Below are positions 11,411 to 21,738 of a stretch of 64,000 nucleotides of DNA, one piece after another; within the stretch, counting starts at the first letter, position 1; each line of letters begins with the position of its first letter. The notes below the pieces were generated by a model, which had not been told where the DNA came from, did no database searches, and was given only the letters and a program-made list of their open reading frames with translations. Origin of the DNA: an uncultured Cohaesibacter sp. (GTDB taxonomy: Bacteria > Pseudomonadota > Alphaproteobacteria > Rhizobiales > Cohaesibacteraceae); NCBI RefSeq assembly GCF_963664735.1, contig NZ_OY761553.1, forward strand, positions 2,309,303 to 2,373,302, given 5' to 3'. A program made the translations under genes and the position numbers.

Positions 11411-13234
11411 CTATTCGTCCACTGAAGAAAGAAAAATTGATCTAACATAATAGACACGTTGGATATCAGAATTTGGAAGCCTATGACTACAAGATAATTT
11501 TCCATTACCTCCCGTTTTCAGCCAACCGCGATTCGCCATTTCCTTTGCGATGAGCTTTTTGTCCAGTCCTCGACACACCTCATTTTCGAAAGCTTCGGGA
11601 TAGATAAGATAGTCCCATTCGTTTTTTTCGTTAAGCAACCTGTAACCGGCGGCGTCCCTCGTTGGCAAAGGCTTCCGTTCGTTGTCGTCCGCAGGGCTGA
11701 TGACCCAGCTGCGTTCCCTCTTTTCCATGTCGGTGAATCGAGCCTCTCCATGCTTTTGAAGAAACGCCGCAATTTTTTTAATGCCTTGGATTATTTCATC
11801 AGCCCCTGTACCACCTCGCTGAGTCAGCCACTGTTTAAAAGCAAATTTTGTGGAAGTAATAGCGCTGTTGGAAGGCCATGGCAGCAGCCCTGCAGAAATT
11901 CCAAGTTCACCCGCAGCGGCTATCAAACCGAAGTGATTTGCAACTCTTTTGACTTGTCCATCAGACTTCTGATCGCAGTTGTCATGCACAAATTCATTCC
12001 GGATTCGAGATGCTTCTTCGACCACATTTGCCCGGCCAAGCGAGATCAAATATTCAACAAAGAATTTGGAGGCGGTGCCATGGTTCGCGCATGCAGCCTT
12101 CTTGAGCGCATTGACAAACTCGCCGGAACTCTCAAAACAATTCGGCAAGTGAGTTAGGATTCCCATGTCTGCGCCACCATCTGCAGGCATATTAATGATC
12201 CTTGTTTTTTGCCCTGCTTTTGCTTCCCGACCATTCGACGATCCTACATGCTTATCAAAAGGCACCTCCCCGCTCGAAAGCAAAGCAAGCAGCCAGGTTG
12301 AACGTTCTCGCACGCCGCCTTTGACTGTGCCTCGTCCCTTTCCCTGCCCGTTGGCCAACATGTAGGCCGCGTTGTTCGCATCATCGGACGCAGCTTGTCC
12401 CACTTCATCAAGACAGAGCAGCGTGTGATTGTGGCGGGTAGCTGTTCCTTCAATTGCTGTCGTGGTCAGATTCCAATTTTGAATGTAATTGGCCGGACTA
12501 CCCCAGATGGATGCCCCCAAATAAAGCGCGGTGGTTTTTCCGCAACTGCTCGGACCCCACAGATGAACACCAAAACCATCAGCATTCAGCGGTTCGAGCA
12601 GAACTGGAGCCAGACCGAGACAAATCGCAAACACGAGCATCTCATTGCCTTGTACAAGATGAGCAATTTCCTGCTGCCAGCTTTCGACAGAACCCTTAGT
12701 CTCAAACAGGCTCAAATCATCGCAGTTTTCTTTGCCATAATAGAGATCTGTCTTCAAATCACCTTGAATATCCCAGTCTGGGGTGACAAATGAACCTGAG
12801 GAGTGCCAACCTGTTTTTGTGACAAGCGTCAGTCGTTTATCTGTCAGGCTTTGCCCGATAAATGACATCAAAGAAATGTAGCCAAGTTTTAGGTCAAAGA
12901 AGCGCAAACCAAGACTGGCTAGTTTGCTTCTTATTTCTGCGTTATTTGTTTGTGTTCCATGCAGATCGGCGGCCCTCACCAGCTCATGATGCCTTTTGTC
13001 GTCACGATCTTTCACCGAAACCAGATATGACCATTCATTTGATGACTCGTTTCGGACCAATGCGAGGACCTCAACCTCACTAAAAATTGCAACCCATTTG
13101 TAGACACCATCCTTCTTAATGCACCTTTCAATTTTCCCATCGTTGAGGCGATAAGGATAAGTCATCAATTCTTGGCAGGGCTCTTCCTGCTGCTCACTTA
13201 GATTCTGCTGATTTTTCACTTGATCGTTTTTCAT
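11411..13234 (-). CDS. DUF927-domain ATPase (primase/helicase-like)
   Basis: A 607-residue protein of the DUF927 family found in mobile elements and often fused to primase domains. The ATPase core has Walker A GPSSCGKT (about 227-234) and Walker B LLCLDE (about 272-277). No TOPRIM or zinc-finger primase part is visible, so it is more likely a helicase-like replication protein than a complete primase. The start is the ATG after AAGGAATTGGAA; an in-frame TTG 45 bp upstream has no ribosome site. It has its own terminator and lies between the mob genes and the recombinase. A role in replicating the excised or transferred form is inference. Confidence 0.8.
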   Translation of the reverse strand: MKNDQVKNQQNLSEQQEEPCQELMTYPYRLNDGKIERCIKKDGVYKWVAIFSEVEVLALVRNESSNEWSYLVSVKDRDDKRHHELVRAADLHGTQTNNAEIRSKLASLGLRFFDLKLGYISLMSFIGQSLTDKRLTLVTKTGWHSSGSFVTPDWDIQGDLKTDLYYGKENCDDLSLFETKGSVESWQQEIAHLVQGNEMLVFAICLGLAPVLLEPLNADGFGVHLWGPSSCGKTTALYLGASIWGSPANYIQNWNLTTTAIEGTATRHNHTLLCLDEVGQAASDDANNAAYMLANGQGKGRGTVKGGVRERSTWLLALLSSGEVPFDKHVGSSNGREAKAGQKTRIINMPADGGADMGILTHLPNCFESSGEFVNALKKAACANHGTASKFFVEYLISLGRANVVEEASRIRNEFVHDNCDQKSDGQVKRVANHFGLIAAAGELGISAGLLPWPSNSAITSTKFAFKQWLTQRGGTGADEIIQGIKKIAAFLQKHGEARFTDMEKRERSWVISPADDNERKPLPTRDAAGYRLLNEKNEWDYLIYPEAFENEVCRGLDKKLIAKEMANRGWLKTGGNGKLSCSHRLPNSDIQRVYYVRSIFLSSVDE

Positions 13235-13567
13235 TTCCAATTCCTTGATTTGAAATTCACGATCAGGAAATGGGTCCAATTCGATTTTGAGAAAAATTTT
13301 TATTTTGAATTCTCTCCGATGCAGATTTTTGGCTTAAACACGCCGTTTTCATAAGAACTTAGAGCGAAATTCTTGTATACTCAAAAGAAGCCCAACCGTA
13401 GGAGATGGTGTCATTCTGATTATAAAAAAAATTAAAAAATATTTTTTCTTTATCTCAACTTGAACCCACTTCCTCTCTGGTCGAGCGACATTCGCCTCCG
13501 ACCTCTCTCAGATGCCTCAACAGGTATTCGGAGAGTATCTGACGCAATGCACAGAGAGGTAAGTGAC
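13235..13567. other. Divergent promoter region between DUF927 gene and recombinase operon
   Basis: About 330 bp with a strongly AT-rich block (13420-13455, A and T runs) and a TATACT hexamer near 13375 that could be a -10 element for the plus-strand genes. It should hold both divergent promoters. No clear repeats or attachment sites were seen. Confidence 0.4.
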
Positions 13568-13897
13568 ATGCAACATGATGAAGAGAAGCCCGTTGCTGAG
13601 AAGGCAAAATCCCCCTCGGGGGGAAGAGCACTAATTCTGGATCCGAACCGGTTTCGCCCTTATCTGGCTGAAGCAGGCTATTCAAGAGAACAAGAAGAAG
13701 CTCTCCTGCAATCCATCTGGCAAATTATCGTCGGATTTGTCGAATTGGGTTTCGACATTCGAGAATCTTCAAAAATGGATGACAGTGCTCAAGTAGAAAT
13801 TGATCTCTATTCATATTTGGTTGGCGATACTGGAACAGCTGAGGGCTATCTGAAAAGCGACTTTGATGCACAAACCAATTCGTCGCAGAGGAAATAA
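13568..13897 (+). CDS. Small protein coupled to the recombinase, unknown function
   Basis: A 109-residue soluble protein that I do not recognise. The first 22 residues are polar (MQHDEEKPVAEKAK), followed by a helical part (RPYLAEAGYSREQEEALLQS) and an acidic end. The ATG at 13568 has AGAGAGG upstream at good spacing; the longer frame starting at 13460 does not. It ends one base before the recombinase ATG, so the two are translated together. A role in regulating or assisting recombination is inferred from position only. Confidence 0.65.
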   Translation: MQHDEEKPVAEKAKSPSGGRALILDPNRFRPYLAEAGYSREQEEALLQSIWQIIVGFVELGFDIRESSKMDDSAQVEIDLYSYLVGDTGTAEGYLKSDFDAQTNSSQRK

Positions 13898-15415
13898 AAT
13901 GGAACCTAAAACAGAAAAGGCGGTTATTTACTGCAGGGTATCATCGAAGAAACAAACCGAAGGAAGTGGTCTGAGTTCGCAGGAGCATCGCTGCCGTGAG
14001 TATGCGGATGAACGCGGCTATGACGTCGAGGCTGTATTTCCAGATGATGTTTCAGGCGGGGGCGACTTTATGAAGCGCCCTGGGATGGTGGCCTTGCTCG
14101 CTTATCTCGATGCCTTTCCGCAGCATGACTACGTTGTGATCTTTGACGATCTTAAACGCTATGCCCGTGACACTGAGTTTCATCTAAAGCTGCGCCGTGA
14201 AATGATGGCGCGCAATGCCCGTCGTGAGTGTTTGAATTTCAATTTTGAGGATACGCCCGAAGGGAAATTCATAGAGACCATTCTCGCTGCGCAAGGCGAG
14301 CTGGAGCGCACCCAAAACAGTCGTCAGGTTTTGCAGAAAATGATTGCCCGCGTTGAGCAAGGCTATTGTGTTTTTCGCGCGCCCGTTGGCTATAAGTATG
14401 TGAGGTCGCCCAATGGCGCAAAAAGTGCTCATGCGGGATGAACCTGTCGCGACAATCCTGCAAGACGGGCTTGAAGGGTTTGCATCAGGGCGCTTTGCTA
14501 CGCAGACAGAATTGAAACGCTTCCTAGAGCGTCATCCAGTTTATCCGAAAGATCTCCCCAATGGAGAACTGCGCCCATACACCGTGACGCGACTTCTCAA
14601 TAAACCCGTTTATGCAGGATATGTTGAAGCCCCCAAATGGGGAGTTTCTCTTCGCAAAGGCAATCATCAAGGACTAATCTCGTTTGATACCTTCCAGAAA
14701 ATCCAGCGTAATCTCGAAACGGGTGGCTACGCGCCGACACGTAAAGACATAAGCGAGGATTTTCCGTTGCGCGGTTTTGTAATCTGCGGGGAGTGCGGAC
14801 AAAACTACAAGGCTGTATGGTCCAAGGGCAAATACAAAAAATATCCCTATTATCGCTGCGATAATAAAAAATGCTCCTGTTACGGCAAATCCATCTCTCG
14901 TAACAAGATCGAAGGTGAGTTCGGGGAAGTCGTCCGCTCTCTTCAACCAAACAAGAGTTTGTTCGAGATGACGCGCGCTATGTTCAAACATGCATGGGAT
15001 ATTCGCTCGGTGCAGTTCGAGGAAATGCGTCTTGCTCTCAAGAAAGAAATCCAAGGCATCAACAAGCAGACAGAAAATCTTCTGGAGCGGATTATGGCGA
15101 CATCCAATCCGACCGTGATCCATGCCTATGAAGATAAGATCACTCAGCTTGAGAAAAATAAGCTCGTCTTATCCGAAAAGCTTCAAAATAAGGGACCGAG
15201 AAAAGGCACCCAAGAGGAATTCATGGAACTCTCCATGAAATTTCTCGCAAACCCTTATAATATTTGGGTTTCTGGTGATCTTAAGTTGAAGAGATTAGTG
15301 CTCAGAATGGCTTTTACCGACAAAATTTCCTACACCAAAAATCAGGGGTATGGAACACCAAAAACAGCCTTAACTTTCAAGGTGTTAGATGATATTTCTG
15401 AGCACAAAGAGGGGA

Positions 15416-15490
<75 letters not shown>

Positions 15491-15810
15491 GTTCCGAGGT
15501 GTTTTGATCAAATGATCATCACCTGATGCGGGCGGTTTTTTGCATACAGATTTCGATTATGCAAGAGCGTTTTTGAAAAAAGACAACAATTTTGTGAATT
15601 TGGTGACATCTGTGAAAATCATACACGCCTCCAGTGAACATTCTTGCCTCATCAAGTCTGGCCCCTGAGCCGTAAACCAAGACTCCCGAAAAAGCGCATA
15701 AGAGCCCCAAAATGGCCTCATTGTGGGCTTTCTTAGCCCGAACTTTTGGTATAGAACCTGCCAAAAGGCAAATTTCAGGATCCGTTCATTGCAAAAATTG
15801 CAGTAAAACA
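15491..15810. other. Intergenic region between tRNA-Thr and the next gene
   Basis: It must contain the tRNA-Thr promoter (minus strand) and the promoter of the small basic protein (plus strand). Open frames here overlap in antisense and have no ribosome sites. No other structure was seen. Confidence 0.4.
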
Positions 15811-16053
15811 ATGTCATCTAACGATATTCACATTTCTGGCAAAAGTGGCAGCTCTGGCTCGCAGCAAAAAGAATCTCAAAATTCATCAAAGCGCAAAGGT
15901 GAGGATCGCAAGGCCCGTCTATCACAAGCGCTAAGAGAGAATTTGAAAAAGCGCAAAGCTCTGACCCGCGCCAGAAAAACCGAAAGCAACAACATGAGCA
16001 GCCGATCAATGGATACGGCTCATGGGCCCTCGTCAGACGAGGCTGATCGGTAG
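15811..16053 (+). CDS. Small basic conserved hypothetical protein upstream of murA
   Basis: An 80-residue Lys/Arg-rich, probably disordered protein with a Ser-rich start and a conserved-looking helix (RKARLSQALRENLKKRKA). Small proteins of this kind are common in alphaproteobacteria, and I know no function. The longer frame from 15712 lacks a ribosome site; the ATG at 15811 is chosen because the family-like part starts there, although its own ribosome site is weak. It precedes murA by about 190 bp. Confidence 0.6.
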   Translation: MSSNDIHISGKSGSSGSQQKESQNSSKRKGEDRKARLSQALRENLKKRKALTRARKTESNNMSSRSMDTAHGPSSDEADR

Positions 16054-16245
16054 AGAATATCTTTTAGCATTTGGATCTATGCGTTGGAGCTAAACGGAAG
16101 AGCGCGATTGGCGCAAAGTTTTGCCTTTCGCGGGAAATTGGATTTGCCTGATGACTGGATCGCGATTAAAGACCACCCCTTATCGGGACTAAACAAGAAT
16201 CGGCCATGCTGGCTCATGATTGGCTGAAAACAGAAAGAGTTTGAA

Positions 16246-17535
16246 ATGGACGCAATTCGCATTGTCGGCGGCGCAAAATTAAACGGGGAGATTCCCATTT
16301 CCGGAGCAAAGAATGCGGCTCTTCCCTTGATGATTGCTTCGCTTCTGACTGATGAGGCGTTGATTCTGGACAATCTGCCGCGCCTGCGCGACGTGCAGCA
16401 GCTCCAGCAAATTCTTTCCAACCACGGCGTCAGCTACATGATTGAGGGTAAGCGCCCCGGTCAGGATACGATGGCCGGGCAGACCGTTCATCTTCAGGCT
16501 GCCGAGATTATCGACACCTGTGCACCTTATGATCTGGTTTCCAAAATGCGAGCCAGCTTCTGGGTGATTGGCCCATTGTTGACACGCATGGGCCACTGCG
16601 AGGTGTCATTGCCCGGCGGCTGCGCCATCGGAACGCGCCCGGTCGACTTCTTCATCGATGGTCTGGCTGCCATGGGTGCAAAAATCGAGATTGAAAACGG
16701 CTATGTGGTTGCCGATGCGCCTGGTGGGCTGAGTGGGGGCGAATATACCTTCCCGCGCATTTCCGTAGGGGCTACGCATACGCTGATGATGGCTGCGACC
16801 TTGGCCAAGGGCAAAACCATCCTCAAACAGGCGGCAAAAGAGCCCGAGGTGGTCGATCTTGCAGAATGCCTGATTGCCATGGGCGCGAAAATCTCCGGCG
16901 CTGGCACCGATACCATCACCATCGAAGGGGTCGAAAAGCTGCATGGCGCGCGCCACAGTGTTCTGCCAGACCGGATTGAAACCGGCACCTATGCCATGGC
17001 GGTTGCCATGACGGGGGGCGATGTCTTCCTCAAGGGGGCAAGAGCGGATCTTTTGCAGTCGGCCCTTGATGTTCTGAGCAATACGGGCACCACAATTGAA
17101 TCCAGTCCAGAGGGTATTCGGGTTGCCCGCAATGGGGCTCCACTCAAAGCGGTGAGCGTTGCAACAAACCCGTTTCCAGGCTTCCCGACAGACCTGCAGG
17201 CCCAGTTCATGGCCTTGATGACCATGGCTGAGGGCACCTCTACCATTACCGAAACCATTTTCGAGAATCGCTTCATGCATGTGCAGGAACTGGCACGCCT
17301 TGGCGCGAAGATATCTCTGGACGGGCAGAAAGCCTATGTCACGGGCGTGAACAAGCTCAAGGGAGCGCAGGTAATGGCAACGGATTTGCGCGCTTCTGTG
17401 TCGCTGGTAATCGCCGGTCTGGTGGCTGAAGGCGAAACCAAGGTCAACCGCGTTTACCATCTGGATCGCGGATTTGAACGGCTGGAAGACAAGTTGGCTG
17501 CCTGTGGTGCCACAATCGAGCGAATTTCAGCATAA
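16246..17535 (+). CDS. murA: UDP-N-acetylglucosamine 1-carboxyvinyltransferase (MurA)
   Basis: The first committed enzyme of peptidoglycan synthesis, transferring enolpyruvate from PEP to UDP-GlcNAc in the cytosol. It has 429 residues, as usual. Visible residues: Lys22-Asn23 in [11 protein letters not shown] and the loop Cys126 in [14 protein letters not shown], the residue alkylated by fosfomycin. The two inside-out alpha/beta domains are complete to the C-terminus. The ATG has a purine-rich upstream GAAAGAGTTTGAA. It is followed by a hairpin and a DUF2948 gene, a common alphaproteobacterial arrangement. Confidence 0.98.
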   Translation: MDAIRIVGGAKLNGEIPISGAKNAALPLMIASLLTDEALILDNLPRLRDVQQLQQILSNHGVSYMIEGKRPGQDTMAGQTVHLQAAEIIDTCAPYDLVSKMRASFWVIGPLLTRMGHCEVSLPGGCAIGTRPVDFFIDGLAAMGAKIEIENGYVVADAPGGLSGGEYTFPRISVGATHTLMMAATLAKGKTILKQAAKEPEVVDLAECLIAMGAKISGAGTDTITIEGVEKLHGARHSVLPDRIETGTYAMAVAMTGGDVFLKGARADLLQSALDVLSNTGTTIESSPEGIRVARNGAPLKAVSVATNPFPGFPTDLQAQFMALMTMAEGTSTITETIFENRFMHVQELARLGAKISLDGQKAYVTGVNKLKGAQVMATDLRASVSLVIAGLVAEGETKVNRVYHLDRGFERLEDKLAACGATIERISA

Positions 17536-17547
17536 ATTCAATTCTTT

Positions 17548-17575
17548 GAGGCGCGCTCAGACGCGCCTCTCTTGC
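17548..17575 (+). terminator. Hairpin after murA
   Basis: GAGGCGCG and CGCGCCTC form an 8-bp stem with a 6-base loop 12 bp past the murA stop. The T-run is poor (TCTTGCATTT), so termination may be partial. Confidence 0.55.
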
Positions 17576-17759
17576 ATTTATAGGCCTCCCTAACTATGTG
17601 ATCCATAACAGGACGCAAATCGTCTCTACGGCGCGCACAAGTCGGCCTAGCTCAAAGATAACAGGCGAAGGGTGAGGCGATGTGTGCGAACCATGCGGTT
17701 TGCGTAACCAAAATCAAATTCGGATCTTCTTTTTGAGGACTTTGACCAAGGAGAGTGTC

Positions 17760-18257
17760 ATGACCATGCTAAAACTTGCCGCGCTGGATACAGACGATCT
17801 GAATGTGCTTTCCAGCCAGACACAGGATGCCGTGGTCAAGGTGGGTGATATCAACTGGCTCAAGGATGAAGGACGCCTCGTGGTTTCCATGCATCGTTTT
17901 GCCTGGGAAGAAGCCATTCGTCAGCAGCGCCGCCTTTTTGGTTCCAAACCATCCTATGAGCGCCATCAGGCGATATTGCATTTCGATCGTGTTACCGGCG
18001 TGAAAAGCCGCAATATTCGAGCTGGTGCCAAAGACGCAGTGCTCAATTTGCTGGCGCTGACCTTTGAACCGAATGGAGAAGGACCGGACGGTTCCATCTC
18101 TCTGATCTTTGCTGGAGACGCTGAGCTACGCCTTGATGTTGAATGCATCGAAGCCCAGTTGGCCGACACTGGCGCTGCGTGGGAAACGGAAAACCTTCCC
18201 GAGCATGAAGCAGCCGAGACATTCGAACAGCGGCTCAAGGCCTCCCAGAATAGCTAA
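17760..18257 (+). CDS. DUF2948 family protein
   Basis: A 165-residue cytosolic protein of the alphaproteobacterial DUF2948 family (MLKLAALDTDDLNVLSSQTQ, GDINWLKDEGRLVVSMHRF, ending in an acidic tail). These genes sit beside murA, often with hisD next; hisD is absent here. The function is unknown. The ATG at 17760 has CCAAGGAGAG upstream and is preferred over an in-frame ATG at 17682. The gene ends just before a strong terminator. Confidence 0.9.
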   Translation: MTMLKLAALDTDDLNVLSSQTQDAVVKVGDINWLKDEGRLVVSMHRFAWEEAIRQQRRLFGSKPSYERHQAILHFDRVTGVKSRNIRAGAKDAVLNLLALTFEPNGEGPDGSISLIFAGDAELRLDVECIEAQLADTGAAWETENLPEHEAAETFEQRLKASQNS

Positions 18258-18293
18258 GGCCCCGGCCAACACGTTTTTCAAATATAGGACAAG

Positions 18294-18324
18294 AGCCCAC
18301 AGCAAGTGTTGCGGTGGGCTTTTT
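18294..18324 (+). terminator. Rho-independent terminator
   Basis: AGCCCAC pairs with GTGGGCT around a GCAA/TTGC inner stem, followed by TTTTC. It lies about 36 bp after the DUF2948 stop. Confidence 0.85.
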
Positions 18325-18528
18325 CATTGTTGCTCTTTGAAGAGCATAAGACTTGCGAATTTTATTTGATAAATTAACGCAGCGGCAAGCGCAGAGCCCA
18401 TTTGGGAACTTTTACTAATATCTTGCCCGCTCCCAATCTGTTTACAATCAATCCGATACTTAAATTTATTTTACCACCTTAGAAGCCACTCCGGCGCTAA
18501 AGGCGCTTGATCTATCTGGAATTTTAAA

Positions 18529-19701
18529 ATGGGCACCATCATTGGAGAATTGATTGGCATTGTTGTTGAGTTTGCTGTTCACATTGTTGTGCAGACTTTT
18601 TATCGCATCGCGCTCATGCTGCGCTTTGACATCGAAAGCAAGATGACCAAAAAAGCTCTGCCAAATGCGGGCTATGTTGATTGTTCAAAAGATTTGAACG
18701 CGGCGCTGTCCTTCTTAAAAGAGGCCGGACAGGCACTTGACCGGAAGAAGTTTGCTGAAGCCCGTGCACTTCTCATAGAATCTAGCGACATTCTGCAGCT
18801 TGTTTTATCACACAACGCCGGCCACTTTGTGACCAATTCAATCGTGCGGTTCGGTGAAGTGCGCAAAGGCACGAGAAATGTTTTTGTTAAGGGGGCTGTC
18901 GTAAAAGGCTGGGAAGAGCGGGGACGATTCAAGCTTGCCAGAAAGCTCGGTGGTCTTGCCTATATCGTCGAGCAAGAGCTAAAAGAGGCGCTTGCTTTTC
19001 TTCCTCCCGCTTCTCAGCTTGATGTAACCTTTCAAGACCTGCAGAAAAATCTGGCTTCTCTTGACGCCGCTCTTCTGGCCGATGATCCTGAAGCTTCGCA
19101 GCTTGCCTATGACGCCATCAAGGAGGCTGATCGCAAGCTGGCGCGCTGGGTAATAAAATACACGGGAAAAGAAGACATCAACCTGCTTTCCATCGCCATG
19201 CCTGTTTTCTGGATGGAAAAGCTGAAATCCCTTCAGGCGTCCTGTCAGGCTTCCATAACGCATATCGACGAAAAGCACTATCAAGCAGCTTATGACGCAG
19301 CGGTCGAGCTTTACACAGGGCTAGAGAAGCTGGTGCAAGATATCCCTGAGCCCCATTGGGCTGCGACCAGCCACTTGCTCTCCCCCTATGCGGGGGTTCT
19401 GGAAGAGACCAAATCTCTCGCCATAACAGATAACACTGACTGGTCCTATGAGCAGAGAATTCGTCTGGCCGAGCTATCGGGTAAACTGGGCTATATTTCG
19501 CAGCAGATAATCGCCCGCTCTTCACGTGAGTTAAAGCAGCTGCAGCAATTCTCGGACCGCAGTTCTTTGTTGAATTATGCCTCAGAGCGTTTTCTCGACA
19601 ATGTTGAAAAGCAGCAGATTTCCAAAGCTGAAGAGGAGATGGCTGATATGTCCAACTATCTTGTCGGCCTCAAAGAAGCGATTGATATGGTCAAAGGTTA
19701 G
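18529..19701 (+). CDS. Helical protein with N-terminal hydrophobic segment, unknown function
   Basis: A 390-residue protein that I do not recognise. Residues 4-33 are hydrophobic with few charges (IIGELIGIVVEFAVHIVVQTF) and could be a membrane or re-entrant helix. The rest is predicted mainly helical with many Leu/Ala/Lys/Glu, and a central GWEERGRFKLARKLGGLAY. It is a single gene, with terminators on both sides. Base composition fits the neighbours. Confidence 0.75.
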   Translation: MGTIIGELIGIVVEFAVHIVVQTFYRIALMLRFDIESKMTKKALPNAGYVDCSKDLNAALSFLKEAGQALDRKKFAEARALLIESSDILQLVLSHNAGHFVTNSIVRFGEVRKGTRNVFVKGAVVKGWEERGRFKLARKLGGLAYIVEQELKEALAFLPPASQLDVTFQDLQKNLASLDAALLADDPEASQLAYDAIKEADRKLARWVIKYTGKEDINLLSIAMPVFWMEKLKSLQASCQASITHIDEKHYQAAYDAAVELYTGLEKLVQDIPEPHWAATSHLLSPYAGVLEETKSLAITDNTDWSYEQRIRLAELSGKLGYISQQIIARSSRELKQLQQFSDRSSLLNYASERFLDNVEKQQISKAEEEMADMSNYLVGLKEAIDMVKG

Positions 19702-19764
19702 AAGAGGCAGACAAGACCGATCCGATAAAGGATTTTCGGGCTTCCGTTCAGATTTTTCCCACTC

Positions 19765-19801
19765 GCAAAGGCCTTTTATGCAACGCATAAAAGGCCTTTG
19801 C
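19765..19801. terminator. Perfect 17-bp inverted repeat with 3-base loop
   Basis: GCAAAGGCCTTTTATGC is followed by AAC and its exact inverse. It lies about 60 bp after the 390-residue gene. No T-run follows on either side, but the stem itself carries TTTT. It probably ends or protects transcripts; it could also be a protein-binding palindrome. Confidence 0.6.
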
Positions 19802-19882
19802 TGCTTCCAAGACGCAGAACCAGACTGCATATCCATGCCTGCGCACAGATCATTCCAGCTATTCACTTTCGTCCATGGTATT

Positions 19883-19904
19883 TAACAGACTATTTAGTCT
19901 ATTA
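19883..19904. promoter_or_regulatory. Palindromic operator upstream of acuR
   Basis: AGACTA-TT-TAGTCT (19887-19900), extended by TAA and TTA flanks with one mismatch, sits about 30 bp before the acuR ATG. Position and symmetry fit autoregulation of acuRI by a TetR dimer; binding is inferred. Confidence 0.6.
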
Positions 19905-19932
19905 AATCCACAACAGGAGGAAAGCAGCTAAA

Positions 19933-20622
19933 ATGACGGATCAGAACGGACAAATGGAGGCCAAGAAGCCGAGAGGTCGCCCACGCCGGGCACCTAACAA
20001 CCAGATGGCTCGCAAAGATCTGATCAAGGTCGGTCTTGTCTATCTGACCGAGCGTGGCTTTGCCGATGTCAGCGTAGACGAAATTCTGCAAGCATCCGGC
20101 AAGACCAAGGGCTCTTTCTACCATCATTTCAAATCAAAGGCCGATTACGGACAAGCCCTCATTGAAGCCTACAATGACTATTTCGCAGCAAAGCTGGATA
20201 GTTGCTTTTCCAACGATAGCCTGGCGCCTCTCGACCGCTTGCAAAGCTTCGTGCAAGGCGCCGAACAAGGCATGGCAAAGCATGGTTTTCGTCGCGGATG
20301 CCTTGTCGGCAATTTGGGGCAGGAAATGGCGTCGCTCACCCCAGATATGTGCGACCAACTGATTTCAGTTCTCAAAGACTGGCAAAGACGAACAACCGAC
20401 TGCCTCCGTCTTGCTCAATCGGAAGGACAGATTGCTCCCGAACAGAATCCAGAAGCGCTTGCCGAGTTCTTCTGGATCGGGTGGGAGGGAGCGGTTTTAC
20501 GCGCCAAACTCGAACGTCGTCCGGAGCCTCTAAGGCATTTTGCACGCGGCTTCTTTGCTCTTCTCACCAATAACTCCTTTTCCAATCCCCCGTTTCCAAC
20601 TGAAGGAAAACAACATGTTTGA
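19933..20622 (+). CDS. acuR: TetR-family regulator, AcuR-like
   Basis: A 229-residue TetR repressor. A basic leader (KKPRGRPRR) is followed by the HTH domain (about 28-75) with [16 protein letters not shown], then a ligand-binding domain. It overlaps the next gene, acuI, by 8 bp, the pairing seen in Rhodobacter, where AcuR responds to acrylate and controls DMSP/acrylate catabolism. AGGAGG precedes the ATG at rather long spacing. A palindrome just upstream is a likely operator. The AcuR identity rests mainly on the partner gene. Confidence 0.8.
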   Translation: MTDQNGQMEAKKPRGRPRRAPNNQMARKDLIKVGLVYLTERGFADVSVDEILQASGKTKGSFYHHFKSKADYGQALIEAYNDYFAAKLDSCFSNDSLAPLDRLQSFVQGAEQGMAKHGFRRGCLVGNLGQEMASLTPDMCDQLISVLKDWQRRTTDCLRLAQSEGQIAPEQNPEALAEFFWIGWEGAVLRAKLERRPEPLRHFARGFFALLTNNSFSNPPFPTEGKQHV

Positions 20623-21607
20623 TGCCATTCTGATCGAAAAGAACGACAGCGGCCAAAGCGTAACCAAAAGCCAGATCACCTTTGAGCCATTGGCCGAGGG
20701 ACAGGTGGCTGTAGACGTTGCATGGTCGACCCTCAATTTCAAAGATGCCCTCGCCATCACGGGCTCTTCACCGGTTGTCCGCAGCTTCCCGATGGTGCCG
20801 GGCATCGACTTTGCCGGTATCGTCACCGAAAGCCGCCATGCCGATTACAAGCCGGGCGACAAGGTAATCCTGAACGGCTGGTCTGTGGGTGAAAAATATT
20901 GGGGTGGCCTTGCCAAACGTGCGCAGGTCAACGGCGACTTTCTCATTCCGCTTCCGGCCGGAATTTCCATGCGTCAGGCCATGGCGATCGGCACCGCAGG
21001 CTACACGGCCATGCTTTGCGTATTGGCGCTTGAAAGCAACGGAGTAACCCCTGAGGTCGGCGAAGTGTTGGTCACTGGCGCGACCGGCGGTGTGGGCAGC
21101 GTTGCTGTCGCTCTGCTCGCCGCAAAGGGCTATAACGTGGTTGCCGTTACCGGTAGGGCCAGCGAAGCTGACTATCTCAAGAAACTGGGTGCCTCCTCCA
21201 TTCTTGACCGCGAAGAATTGCAGGGCAAGCCGCGCCCGCTCAACAAGGAACGCTGGGCAGCGGCCATTGACGTGGCTGGAGGACAGGTTCTGGCAAACCT
21301 TCTGTCCATGATCAAATATGGCGGCACGGTTGCTGCCTGTGGCCTTGCCAACAGCATGGATCTGCCAACCACCGTGGCTCCTTTCATCCTTCGTGGCGTA
21401 ACGCTGAAGGGCGTAGACAGCGTCATGGCACCAAAAGCGGTGCGTCAGGCAGCCTGGGCGCAGTTGGCTTCGGATCTGGATATGGAAAAGCTTGAAACCA
21501 TGATCAACAAAGTTGAGTTTGACGAAGTGATAGACGTTGCTCCGAAGTTCCTTGAAGGCAAAATTCGTGGCCGCATCGTTGTTCCTGTGGCTCCGGAACT
21601 GATTTAA
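20615..21607 (+). CDS. acuI: Acrylyl-CoA reductase AcuI (YhdH family)
   Basis: A 330-residue medium-chain NADPH oxidoreductase without the zinc sites of alcohol dehydrogenases. It reduces acrylyl-CoA to propionyl-CoA, removing the toxic product of DMSP cleavage and of some propanoate routes. Visible: the N-terminal [12 protein letters not shown], the substrate-domain [14 protein letters not shown], and the nucleotide loop [15 protein letters not shown] (about 150-164). The ATG at 20615 has GAAGGAAAA upstream and lies within the acuR end. No DMSP lyase or other acu gene is in the window, so the source of acrylyl-CoA is not shown. Confidence 0.9.
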   Translation: MFDAILIEKNDSGQSVTKSQITFEPLAEGQVAVDVAWSTLNFKDALAITGSSPVVRSFPMVPGIDFAGIVTESRHADYKPGDKVILNGWSVGEKYWGGLAKRAQVNGDFLIPLPAGISMRQAMAIGTAGYTAMLCVLALESNGVTPEVGEVLVTGATGGVGSVAVALLAAKGYNVVAVTGRASEADYLKKLGASSILDREELQGKPRPLNKERWAAAIDVAGGQVLANLLSMIKYGGTVAACGLANSMDLPTTVAPFILRGVTLKGVDSVMAPKAVRQAAWAQLASDLDMEKLETMINKVEFDEVIDVAPKFLEGKIRGRIVVPVAPELI

Positions 21608-21672
21608 GTCTTTCCCAATAGCCTTGGTTTACGAGCGCTTCAGCGCCTATCGCCCAAGGTTCCAAATTGCAG

Positions 21673-21704
21673 AACCCCGCAGCAGTCTCCTGATGCGGGG
21701 TTTT
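21673..21704 (+). terminator. Rho-independent terminator after acuI
   Basis: AACCCCGCA and TGCGGGGTT form a 9-bp stem with a 12-base loop, then a TTTT tract. It lies between convergent acuI and the bacterioferritin-like gene. Confidence 0.85.
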
Positions 21705-21738
21705 CATTCTTTCAGTATGATCAAGACTTGAGAGGGCT

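Noticed and set aside
16606-17460. Long minus-strand frame in murA
   Set aside because: It is antisense to a confident essential gene and has no ribosome site.
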